From Candidatus Nanohalarchaeota archaeon (GTDB lineage Archaea > EX4484-52 > B79-G9): a stretch of 9,693 nt of DNA. Under the pieces are notes generated by a model, which worked only from the letters and a program-made list of their open reading frames with translations, had not been told where the DNA came from and made no database searches. The stretch is from NCBI GenBank assembly GCA_017610525.1, contig JAFCBW010000031.1, positions 1-9,693 of the forward strand, read 5' to 3'. The position numbers and the translations under genes are program-made. Numbering within the stretch: the stretch's first letter is position 1; every line of letters begins with the position of its first letter. Below are positions 1 through 6,236 of this stretch, one piece after another.

Positions 1-46
1 AAACAGTACAAAATACGCAAAATACCCCCCAAAACACCAAAAAACC

Positions 47-54
47 TATAAAAA
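47..54 (+). promoter_or_regulatory. TATA-like promoter element, probably giving a leaderless transcript
   Basis: The TATA-like sequence TATAAAAA starts 31 bases before the ATG at 78, the spacing expected if transcription begins at or just before the start codon. No Shine-Dalgarno sequence lies between box and ATG. The box sits inside a short inverted repeat, CCTAT (45-49) and ATAGG (56-60), so a regulator could compete with TBP there, although 5-bp arms can arise by chance. Inferred from sequence alone. Confidence 0.55.
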
Positions 55-77
55 CATAGGGTACAGAATATAATCAT

Positions 78-1142
78 ATGGACCCCATAATCAACCACAC
101 AAAATCCTTAATCCTCTTATGCGCAACTCTAATGATCCTCGCAAACCCCGCGCACGCAGAATCAGGCATAGACCTCTTCGAAGAGACCTCAATCACACCT
201 CCCACCCTCGATGGCGCAGAAATCTATACAGACACCCTAAAACTCATTCTCGAACTAAAAGACATAAACACAAAAGAGCCTCTGACCGACATCCACATGA
301 ACATAGAACTAATAAGCGTAACAGCTGCCACAAAAACCATAAAATACATTGGCGATGACTCAACACTCGAACTGAACCTGCCACGCCAGGAATGGATAAT
401 ACTCCTCAAAGGCGATCTTCTAAGCACAACAGGAAAAGACTACTATGCTGCATACACAATCGATTTAGACGCAGACACAAACCAGACCATCTACCTCCTC
501 CCTGTGGGAAGCGTTGAAGGCATGGTATACACAGACAAAGAACAGACACAAGTAGTAGAAGGCGCAATCCTGAAATTCGACTGCAACGCAGACTACGGCG
601 ACCCAAAAGACATGACAACAGACACCTTCGGCTCATTCAAAAGCGAATGGCTGCCCGCAACCACATGCAGGATCTACGCAAAACACGAAAATCAGGTGGG
701 CTCAACAGAAGTGGCAATCTCTCCCGGCACACTATCAAACACGCAGATTATACTCGACAAAGATACAGTCGTAAAAGACAGCAAAATACAACTCATCTTA
801 GCCGCCGCAGCACTCATCCTGCTAATCATATTCCTGATACACATAAGCAAATACTCATCCAAAATCCCCAAAAAAGAGCAACCTCCGGCACCCCAACAAC
901 CAAAACGGACAAGAGACATAATAAACACCCTGAACCAGAAAGAAAAAAGCATAGTGACATTCCTTCTTGAAAACAACAACGAATCAACCCAGAACAAAAT
1001 ATATCACGCCACATTCATCCCCAAAACATCACTTTCCCGTTCTCTACTATTACTGGAACAAAAAAGAATAATCCGGATAGAAAAACTGGGAAATCTAAGA
1101 AAAGTAAAATTAACCAAATGGTTTCTGGATAAAGACTCATAA
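78..1142 (+). CDS. Membrane-anchored protein with outer beta-rich region and cytoplasmic winged-helix domain
   Basis: The 354-residue protein starts with a signal peptide (residues 1-27, probable cleavage after AHA). Residues 28-235 form an outer region, of which about 144-230 resembles a carboxypeptidase-regulatory-like or Ig-like beta fold with two cysteines (C169, C197) that could form a disulfide. A single transmembrane helix (about 237-257) follows, then a Pro/Lys-rich linker. The C-terminal part (about 278-350) reads as a winged helix-turn-helix: helix LNQKEKSIVTFLLENN, recognition-helix region PKTSLSRSLLLLEQKRII and a basic wing near IEKLGNLRKVKL. The family pattern is known: archaea have many membrane proteins with C-terminal wHTH domains thought to act as one-component regulators. 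A role as an envelope sensor-regulator is inference; target and ligand are unknown. The ATG at 78 is chosen because it yields the full signal peptide and fits the TATA spacing. The downstream secreted-protein operon is a plausible target. Confidence 0.85.
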   Translation: MDPIINHTKSLILLCATLMILANPAHAESGIDLFEETSITPPTLDGAEIYTDTLKLILELKDINTKEPLTDIHMNIELISVTAATKTIKYIGDDSTLELNLPRQEWIILLKGDLLSTTGKDYYAAYTIDLDADTNQTIYLLPVGSVEGMVYTDKEQTQVVEGAILKFDCNADYGDPKDMTTDTFGSFKSEWLPATTCRIYAKHENQVGSTEVAISPGTLSNTQIILDKDTVVKDSKIQLILAAAALILLIIFLIHISKYSSKIPKKEQPPAPQQPKRTRDIINTLNQKEKSIVTFLLENNNESTQNKIYHATFIPKTSLSRSLLLLEQKRIIRIEKLGNLRKVKLTKWFLDKDS

Positions 1143-1188
1143 GAATTTATTATGCGATTCATGCAATTCTTAAGCTTCTTTTCGAAGC
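1140..1188 (+). repeat. Two adjacent hairpins directly after the stop codon
   Basis: TAAGAATT (1140-1147, overlapping the stop codon) pairs perfectly with AATTCTTA (1165-1172). Directly after it GCTTC (1174-1178) pairs with GAAGC (1184-1188) across a five-base loop. The position suggests transcript 3'-end processing or stability, but there is no long T tract of the kind typical of archaeal terminators. An 8-bp AT-rich stem is only mildly unlikely by chance. Confidence 0.35.
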
Positions 1189-1210
1189 AATGGCATAGAT
1201 GAAAAGTACC

Positions 1211-1268
1211 GGAAATACAATTGCACTGAATTTCCGCAGATTTTATTGCAATAATGCACTATATCTGC
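1211..1268 (+). repeat. Cluster of inverted repeats with a 12-bp perfect palindrome
   Basis: GGAAAT (1211-1216) is complementary to ATTTCC (1230-1235), and the next base starts GCAGAT (1236-1241), complementary to ATCTGC (1263-1268). Inside the second repeat lies TTATTGCAATAA (1243-1254), a perfect palindrome of the form expected for a dimeric regulator's operator. It lies about 160 bases before the next gene. Six-base arms alone are expected by chance in a gap of this size; the palindrome and back-to-back arrangement are what is notable. Confidence 0.35.
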
Positions 1269-1354
1269 AACAAAAACGAAATGGAACCAATCCAGACCTT
1301 AATTCTAAAAACACGCCAATTTGGTTCAACATAAGATGATTTAAACCACCCAAC

Positions 1355-1362
1355 ATATATAT
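1355..1362 (+). promoter_or_regulatory. TATA-like element of the secreted-protein operon
   Basis: The sequence ATATATAT lies about 51-58 bases before the ATG at 1413, which predicts a transcript start near 1385 and a leader of about 28 bases carrying the Shine-Dalgarno site. An alternative box, TTTAAA (1340-1345), would give a longer leader. Inference from sequence and spacing. Confidence 0.5.
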
Positions 1363-1402
1363 CCTGTTTCATTCAATAAGCCAATCACATTATTCAAACA
1401 GG
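1363..1402 (+). promoter_or_regulatory. Inverted repeat between TATA box and Shine-Dalgarno site, possible operator
   Basis: CCTGTTT (1363-1369) is the exact reverse complement of AAACAGG (1396-1402). A second nested pair, AATAA (1375-1379) with TTATT (1390-1394), lies inside. The left arm abuts the TATA box and the right arm covers the first two bases of GGAGGT. If transcription starts near 1385 only the right arm is transcribed, so a DNA operator is more likely than an RNA hairpin. If the start is at or before about 1363, the same repeat could fold and mask the ribosome site. Confidence 0.4.
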
Positions 1403-1406
1403 AGGT
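1401..1406 (+). promoter_or_regulatory. Shine-Dalgarno site GGAGGT
   Basis: GGAGGT lies six bases before the ATG at 1413 and fixes that start codon. It contrasts with the leaderless-looking promoters of several other genes here. Confidence 0.8.
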
Positions 1407-1412
1407 TTTCAA

Positions 1413-4385
1413 ATGAAAACAACAAAACATCTCAGACAAATCATGACACTGACAATAATCATGCTAATCTCATTCAGCGCCATAACCGGCGCAATCGGAT
1501 TTGCCACAACCCCGCAAGCCGTAAGCATATCCCAAACATCAACAGTACAGGCATCCTGCGGGCAGCTACTATACTTCTACAGTGACAATTGCCCCCACTG
1601 CAAATCCCAATCAGAAACAATAACAGAACTGGAAAAGAAAAGACCCTGCCTGGAAATATCGCACATGAATATCTACAACAATCCGGACGCAAAAGACAAA
1701 TATGACCTGCATGCAGTCCCTGCAATGATATACATAACCTCCGACAACTGCTACAAGATAAAAACCGGAGACACAAATTATGATCGCCTGGTATCCTGGC
1801 TCGATTCAGATGAAGGTCAGATATGCGCATCATCAACCTCATCAGGTGGCACAAGCACCAGTACCGCACCATCTACTGGATCAGGAGGCACAACAATCGA
1901 ACCCGTATCACTCTGCGACCGCGAATGCAAGTCCCTTGGATATGCATCCGGTACATGCAGGACCTGGGCAATATCTCCATCAGTTGAATGGGGATGCAAC
2001 TCAGATGAAACAAGCATCGGACATACTCAAGACTGCAAAGTAGAACAAGGGCTAGTCGGAATCGGCAAAGCCTGCTGCTGCACAAAATCATCATCTGGTA
2101 TCCAGATTCACATATCCGCAGACAAATACACATACAAGCCAAAAGAAAATGTACAGATAACCGCAAGAATAACCACACAAAACACACAAGTAAACATGGA
2201 CGATTTCAAAGTAACCGCAAATATACACAGACCCGACAACACAATAGAATCGATAGGCCTATACCGTAAAGACCCCTGCATTTGTGCAACCTGTGCATGC
2301 GAACCAGGAACAGAATGCAATTGCGATACACAATGTTCATGCACATATAAGGGAATATACTACAATACAGAAGAAACCGGAAACTACATCATATCTGCAA
2401 CAGCATACGACACTAACAGCATGACCGCTACATCAAAAACAATATTTCAGGTAACAGGCACATCAGACTATCCTCCGAAAATAACATCCGCAACAATATC
2501 TCCCGGCACCACAACAGCCACAAAGAAATTCAATGTATACATGTCAGCAAAAGACGACGTAGGCCTAAAATCAATCGCATTCTACAAAGTCAGAGAACCA
2601 ATCAACAGGATAAGCTCAGTATCAGTAAAACGAGTCACATCTAGCGGCGCAGATGACTCAACAACAGCACAACCTGAAGTCACCATCACTTACGCAGAAG
2701 CATCAACAGATGCCAAAGAAGATGAAACCACCGGCATCGTCCTTGTAGACGAGGCATCGGACAGTGAATCAACACTCGCCGGATCCACAGAAAGCGAAAT
2801 AAACAAGCCCGAACTTGTCTCATCAGAACTGATAGCCTACAAATACGCCCACAACTGCAATGGCGAAACAAAATGTTCCCATACGTGGACTGTCACAGAA
2901 ACACAATCTGGCAGGCACACATATAAATTTGTTGCATATGACACAAACGGCCAGAAAACAGTACAATATAAGACCTTCTACGTACAGCCGGTCAACACAA
3001 AATACGTCTATCTTAACGAAAAATTTGCACTATACCTCGGTGAGACCGCACACATAACCGACTACAACAATATGAAACTCCGGCTGATCAATATACTTCA
3101 GCCCCGCTGCGCAAGCCAGGAATCAGAGGATGGTACCGCAACGTCATCTGCGCGATGCATAGGTGCGGAGCCTCTTGCAACAATAGAAATAATCAACCCA
3201 CGCACCGACAGCACCATGACCTCGACCGCAACTCTCCTGAGAATGTCAGCAGGTGAAACAAGAGAGGTATTCGGTGCAAAAATAACACTCCTCGAACTTG
3301 ACAGCGAAAAAGGAACATTCATCGTGAGAAAAGGTGCGCAATCAGACCTCGTGGACATAGAAATATCCCCGAAGACAAGAACGATCTCCTACGATGAAGC
3401 CGCAGAATACAAAATAACAGTAAAAGACAAACACCCCCAATTGCTCATACACACCGAATGCGATGAAGATCAGGATGACTGCCCATCTACTGCACAGCAG
3501 CAATACACATATGATATCACAGTAAACAACCTCCCATTCCAAAAAGAATATCCGCTCACCATAACTCTTGAAGCAGGCACCACAGAAACATTCACACTGA
3601 CGGTCACACCCTTTCAGATAACAACAACCCTCAAAGAGATGCACATCTCAAAAGCAGTTGCCGCAAGCAACACAATCACAGCACATGCGACCCTGCAATC
3701 AATGGAAATAAAACCCGTAGCAGTACAATACAGGCCCCAAAAAGAATACGCATTCAGCGTCACAGCAAAACTAAAAAACAATGCGCAGGTACAGGACACA
3801 GATCACGCAACACTGACAATCAAACCAAAAATCTCCCCCCCAATGCCGCCGGGTGAAGAAACAACAATCAAACTCTACAATGGATGGAACCTCATCTCCC
3901 TGCCAGGCAAACTGATAGAGTTCATAGAACTTACAGGCGCGAACAACAAAAAACTCCTCGGATTCGTATACCTTCCAAAAGAAAAGAAATACGTTACAAT
4001 AAAAGAAGCCCAGAAAATACTTGGAAATGAATTCTACGAATACCTCGCAAAACACGCATTCTGGATATATTCATACGATGACTCAGAACTGCGCATAAAA
4101 ATCAACCGGGACGTATCATACAACGAACTCGAACTATACAATGGCTGGAACCTGCTGCCAGTAACAGAAGATATGGTCGGCGGATACCTGAAAGACATCA
4201 AAGGCACCTGCGAATTCGAAAAACTATATCGCTGGATTGCAGGAGATCAGAAATGGGAAAAAATAACAGAAGAATATGTATTCCAGCAATCAGAGCTAAA
4301 CTACGGAATTGCAATCAAATCTGCAAACTACTGCCTGCTTGGCGGCGGGACCATAACAGAACCCCCGTCCATGCCGGATGAATAA
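1413..4385 (+). CDS. Large secreted protein: thioredoxin-like domain, Cys-rich modules, Ig-like domains and two GWN repeats
   Basis: The 990-residue protein starts with a signal peptide (hydrophobic about 11-30). Residues 49-138 form a thioredoxin-like domain with active site CPHC (60-63) and the typical cis-Pro in AVPAM (P103). A Ser/Thr/Gly linker (139-163) leads to a Cys-rich module (168-223) ending in CCC, with the CxxxCxxxGYxxGxCR pattern seen in surface proteins of several archaea. An Ig-like domain (about 229-347) carries a dense insert of eight cysteines at 289-310. A second Ig-like region (about 353-525) contains an acidic Ser/Thr-rich stretch (400-465). Further beta-rich regions cover about 528-655 and 656-805, and two related segments begin LYNGWNL (821, 908), like repeats seen in S-layer-associated proteins. 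There is no C-terminal membrane helix, so the protein is secreted or held by partners. A role in extracellular disulfide chemistry or surface assembly is inferred. The start is fixed by the GGAGGT site. Confidence 0.85.
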   Translation: MKTTKHLRQIMTLTIIMLISFSAITGAIGFATTPQAVSISQTSTVQASCGQLLYFYSDNCPHCKSQSETITELEKKRPCLEISHMNIYNNPDAKDKYDLHAVPAMIYITSDNCYKIKTGDTNYDRLVSWLDSDEGQICASSTSSGGTSTSTAPSTGSGGTTIEPVSLCDRECKSLGYASGTCRTWAISPSVEWGCNSDETSIGHTQDCKVEQGLVGIGKACCCTKSSSGIQIHISADKYTYKPKENVQITARITTQNTQVNMDDFKVTANIHRPDNTIESIGLYRKDPCICATCACEPGTECNCDTQCSCTYKGIYYNTEETGNYIISATAYDTNSMTATSKTIFQVTGTSDYPPKITSATISPGTTTATKKFNVYMSAKDDVGLKSIAFYKVREPINRISSVSVKRVTSSGADDSTTAQPEVTITYAEASTDAKEDETTGIVLVDEASDSESTLAGSTESEINKPELVSSELIAYKYAHNCNGETKCSHTWTVTETQSGRHTYKFVAYDTNGQKTVQYKTFYVQPVNTKYVYLNEKFALYLGETAHITDYNNMKLRLINILQPRCASQESEDGTATSSARCIGAEPLATIEIINPRTDSTMTSTATLLRMSAGETREVFGAKITLLELDSEKGTFIVRKGAQSDLVDIEISPKTRTISYDEAAEYKITVKDKHPQLLIHTECDEDQDDCPSTAQQQYTYDITVNNLPFQKEYPLTITLEAGTTETFTLTVTPFQITTTLKEMHISKAVAASNTITAHATLQSMEIKPVAVQYRPQKEYAFSVTAKLKNNAQVQDTDHATLTIKPKISPPMPPGEETTIKLYNGWNLISLPGKLIEFIELTGANNKKLLGFVYLPKEKKYVTIKEAQKILGNEFYEYLAKHAFWIYSYDDSELRIKINRDVSYNELELYNGWNLLPVTEDMVGGYLKDIKGTCEFEKLYRWIAGDQKWEKITEEYVFQQSELNYGIAIKSANYCLLGGGTITEPPSMPDE

Positions 4386-4390
4386 GGAGG
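4386..4390 (+). promoter_or_regulatory. Shine-Dalgarno site GGAGG of the 91-residue gene
   Basis: GGAGG begins immediately after the stop codon of the 990-residue gene and nine bases before the ATG at 4400. It supports translation of the small gene from the same transcript. Confidence 0.75.
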
Positions 4391-4399
4391 CGGCATCAA

Positions 4400-4675
4400 A
4401 TGAAAACACAACATCTCCCCCTGGCATTCATTCTGCTATTTGCAATAGTGGCTGCCACCTGCGGTTGCACAGCAAACGACACATGCCCCACAGGCGAATA
4501 TACAAAAGATGGCATATGCTGCACCTATGTATGCGAAAAAACATGCCCGCAAGGATACGTTGAAGGCACATGCAAATGCGAATGCAAAAGCGCAGAAGAC
4601 AACACAACCCCTGACCCGAACCTTGACGACATATTCGCAGATGAGCAAATAGACCCTCCGGGAATCCCGGAATAA
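4400..4675 (+). CDS. Small secreted Cys-rich protein, operon partner of the 990-residue protein
   Basis: This 91-residue protein has an N-terminal hydrophobic signal (about 6-20) and ten cysteines between residues 21 and 62, including CC (40-41) and CxCxC (58-62). The Cys-rich core has short loops with glycines (PTGEYTKDGICC, PQGYVEGTC), like small disulfide-knotted domains, and the tail is acidic and Pro-rich without cysteine. C21 or C23 could be lipid-attached, but neither sits in a convincing lipobox, so a lipoprotein is only possible. Fourteen bases separate it from the gene upstream and it has its own GGAGG site, so the two are probably cotranscribed. Since the upstream product has a CPHC thioredoxin domain, this could be a disulfide-exchange substrate or a surface partner; that is inference. 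I do not recognise the family. Confidence 0.75.
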   Translation: MKTQHLPLAFILLFAIVAATCGCTANDTCPTGEYTKDGICCTYVCEKTCPQGYVEGTCKCECKSAEDNTTPDPNLDDIFADEQIDPPGIPE

Positions 4676-4718
4676 AAACCAGACCAAACCGCAAACAACA
4701 AAACAAACATAAAATTCA

Positions 4719-4790
4719 CTTAAAGCCGATAAGGGAAACACTACCCACTAGCACTCTGGTATAACGGCCAGAGTGCGTTTCCCTCTTAAG
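4719..4790. ncRNA. Structured element, copy 1 of a tandem hairpin pair
   Basis: Nested complementary arms are visible: CTTAA (4719-4723) with TTAAG (4786-4790), GGGAAAC (4733-4739) with GTTTCCC (4777-4783), and GCACTCTGG (4751-4759) with CCAGAGTGC (4768-4776) around an eight-base loop. The 5' side carries an unpaired stretch containing CTACCCAC (4741-4748); the 3' side has none between the two main stems. The element begins 43 bases after the Cys-rich operon and has a related copy 90 bases on. It could be an RNA domain, a terminator or processing hairpin, or a remnant of a palindromic mobile element. The active strand is not known. Confidence 0.5.
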
Positions 4791-4826
4791 AAAACATCAA
4801 AAAACAAAAAATATTCAACTCAATTT

Positions 4827-4880
4827 GGGAAGCGAACGCCTACCCACACTCTGGTTGCCGCCAGAGTGCGTTTCCCTCTT
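4827..4880. ncRNA. Structured element, copy 2 of a tandem hairpin pair
   Basis: This copy shares 20 identical bases with copy 1 (4861-4880 against 4768-4787), the CTACCCAC stretch (4840-4847) and CACTCTGG (4847-4854). The inner stem is CACTCTGG with CCAGAGTG (4861-4868) around the different loop TTGCCG. The outer stem is GGGAAGCG (4827-4834) with CGTTTCCC (4869-4876), where an A-T pair of copy 1 becomes a G-T wobble. Changed loops with kept stems suggest the fold matters. Confidence 0.5.
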
Positions 4881-4881
4881 T

Positions 4882-5029
4882 ATAGTTAGCGCCGTTACTA
4901 AATATACCAAATTAACAAATAATCAATCGGTGCTAATCTATCCGGGTGAATCTCCGATTCACTGTATGGTAAAATTTCAACGAAATTTTAAGCATATGGT
5001 GAAGACATTTGTTCAAAAAGTTATGTCTC
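4882..5029. ncRNA. Run of four further stem-loops, candidate structured RNA
   Basis: ATAGTTAGCGCC (4882-4893) pairs with GGTGCTAA (4929-4936) and CTAT (4938-4941), with one wobble and one bulged base. GTGAATC (4946-4952) and GATTCAC (4956-4962) form a perfect 7-bp hairpin with a three-base loop. AAAATTTC (4971-4978) and GAAATTTT (4982-4989) form a perfect 8-bp hairpin with a three-base loop. AGACAT (5004-5009) pairs with ATGTCT (5024-5029). Perfect stems with such short loops are unlikely by chance in a gap this size. I recognise no tRNA, SRP RNA, RNase P RNA or box C/D signature. The rest of the gap (5030-5160) is C/T-rich with no feature I can support. Confidence 0.4.
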
Positions 5030-5166
5030 CAACTATAATCCTCTTCTGATTTTGCTATGGCCTATATCTCCTCCAGAAACCTTCTATCGTTTCAATCATA
5101 TCATAAATACCTCTCCGCCACATCACATTCTCTGGGCACATCCCTCATCTCAAATCTCACCATAAC

Positions 5167-5175
5167 TTATATATA
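5167..5175 (+). promoter_or_regulatory. TATA-like element of the coiled-coil/membrane protein operon
   Basis: TTATATATA lies about 70 bases before the ATG at 5245. A start near 5198 would give a leader of about 45 bases that includes the AGGTGG ribosome site at 5232-5237, seven bases before the ATG. Confidence 0.55.
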
Positions 5176-5244
5176 CTCCTTAATTCATAATCTTAACAAA
5201 CAATAATCAACAGAAACAAACAATATCATTCAGGTGGAAAAAAC

Positions 5245-5790
5245 ATGCCTCCAAAAGAAGTAGAAATCCCAAGCGAAAGAGACGATTACGAAATAGTGCC
5301 TCTGACACCTCTAAGGCGACTCGAAAAGCGCCTCGAGACAATAGAGACAACAAAATCCATGACCCATCTTGAAAAATTCATAGACAAAGTTCTCGACATG
5401 GTCGAAATGAACCAGAAAATCGTAGACGAAGTCGTAAGAGCAAACCAGGGTTTAAGAGAAGATATATCAATACTCATCTCAAAAATCGACGATTCCCAAT
5501 CCAAGATGTCAGAATTCATAGACATAATAAAAGAAGCAGGAGAACAGGATAGCGGTGACGCAATATCAAAAGAACTGATAGATGGCGTTGTCTCCCCTCT
5601 GGTTGACAAGATAGAAGCCTCAAGCATCAAATCCGCCGAAAGCACAACACAGATGGCAGATACATTAGCTGCAATAGAAAAAAGAATGAAAACCATGCAG
5701 CTTGGTGGTCAGGGAGCATCCCCTGGTGGTGCAGCAAGCATACTCCAAAGAAGGCGCCCCCCTCAACAGAACACTCCGCCTCCACCATAA
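5245..5790 (+). CDS. Cytoplasmic coiled-coil protein with Gly/Pro-rich tail, family unknown
   Basis: The 181-residue protein has no signal peptide or membrane helix. A charged, Pro-containing N-terminus (1-23) is followed by helical heptad-like segments at about 24-100 and 106-151, which read as coiled coils or a helical bundle. After residue 152 the sequence becomes low-complexity and flexible (LGGQGASPGGAAS), then basic and Pro-rich, ending in four prolines. The start is supported by AGGTGG seven bases upstream. A two-helix membrane protein follows after 20 bases, so the pair is probably one operon and this product may dock at the membrane through it; that is inference. I recognise no family. 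The terminal proline run would be expected to need factor 5A for efficient translation, and the aIF5A gene lies nearby. Confidence 0.75.
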   Translation: MPPKEVEIPSERDDYEIVPLTPLRRLEKRLETIETTKSMTHLEKFIDKVLDMVEMNQKIVDEVVRANQGLREDISILISKIDDSQSKMSEFIDIIKEAGEQDSGDAISKELIDGVVSPLVDKIEASSIKSAESTTQMADTLAAIEKRMKTMQLGGQGASPGGAASILQRRRPPQQNTPPPP

Positions 5791-5810
5791 AATACTAATC
5801 AGGTATTAAT

Positions 5811-6038
5811 ATGAAACTAGGTTCAAAAAACATAGAGCTATTTTTTGTTGCAACATTAGCAATACTGACTGTAGTCGAATTCCTGCTCCTGTCTGCAGGA
5901 ATAATATCCCAACAGCTAATACTTACACTGCTAAACATGACCATGTTGATGGTAGTCGGTGGTGAAATACTGATCTGCATATTGTTGCTGAGAATCTATG
6001 ATAAAATTGCAATAATTTCAGAAAGGAAAAGACATTGA
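5811..6038 (+). CDS. Small membrane protein with two transmembrane helices
   Basis: The 75-residue protein is almost entirely hydrophobic: one helix at about 9-30 and a second at about 36-62, joined by a short turn (SQQ), with a basic tail (ERKRH). By the positive-inside rule the Lys-containing N-terminus and the basic C-terminus probably both face the cytoplasm, giving a hairpin. AGGT (5801-5804) lies six bases before the ATG, within the 20-base gap after the coiled-coil gene, which supports cotranscription. No family is recognised. The size and pairing suggest a membrane anchor or small accessory subunit for the coiled-coil protein, but this is inferred from context only. Confidence 0.65.
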   Translation: MKLGSKNIELFFVATLAILTVVEFLLLSAGIISQQLILTLLNMTMLMVVGGEILICILLLRIYDKIAIISERKRH

Positions 6039-6072
6039 GCAGCAGATAAAAACACACCTTATAATATCTGGT

Positions 6073-6163
6073 CAAGGCACTAATAACTAAAGTCTCGTGC
6101 CTTGCCTATAGATGAAGGCAATGTGATTTTTGGTGATGTTTGTTCATTTATTTCATGCCTTCA
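6073..6163 (+). promoter_or_regulatory. Leader with four alternating complementary segments upstream of aIF5A
   Basis: Segment A CAAGGCAC (6073-6080) is the exact complement of B GTGCCTTG (6097-6104). Segment C TGAAGGCA (6113-6120) is the exact complement of D TGCCTTCA (6156-6163). B and C can also pair through TTGCCT (6102-6107) and AGGCAA (6116-6121). A:B plus C:D against B:C is the arrangement of an attenuator. A TATA-like box at 6058-6066 would start transcription near 6089, leaving A in the promoter, so a pair of DNA binding sites is the main alternative. Confidence 0.4.
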
Positions 6164-6194
6164 CTATAACAATAAAAAACTTTGCTCACAAAGC

Positions 6195-6202
6195 ACTATA
6201 TC
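6195..6202 (+). promoter_or_regulatory. TATA-like element close to aIF5A
   Basis: ACTATATC lies about 35-42 bases before the ATG at 6237, predicting a start near 6225 and a very short leader holding the weak ribosome site GGGGT (6224-6228). Together with the box at 6058-6066 this suggests two possible promoters for this gene. Confidence 0.45.
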
Positions 6203-6220
6203 TAATAATAATAATAATAA
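6203..6220 (+). repeat. (TAA)6 trinucleotide tract between promoter and aIF5A start
   Basis: Six perfect TAA units fill most of the space between the TATA-like box and the ribosome site. A gain or loss of units would change promoter-to-start spacing in three-base steps without affecting the protein. Confidence 0.8.
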
Positions 6221-6236
6221 TGATGGGGTAATTCAC

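Noticed and set aside
4676..4741. Typical archaeal terminator directly after the Cys-rich operon
   Set aside because: The bases after the stop are A/C-rich with no T tract on the coding strand; termination, if nearby, may instead involve the hairpins.
4733..4880. Short CRISPR-like array
   Set aside because: Only two copies, with unequal arms and strong internal hairpins, and no cas genes nearby.
4686..5040. tRNA, SRP RNA, RNase P RNA or box C/D RNA in the structured gap
   Set aside because: No T-loop, no helix-8 or RNase P core motifs and no paired C and D boxes were found on either strand.
4825..5049. A 74-codon open frame on the plus strand
   Set aside because: It needs a TTG start, has no ribosome site, reads through the hairpin arms and gives a protein-like pattern with no domain or signal. 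The stems explain the sequence better.
6102..6236. N-terminal extension of aIF5A from a TTG
   Set aside because: It would translate the TAA tract into poly-Asn and exceed the family length; the ATG at 6237 gives a normal aIF5A.
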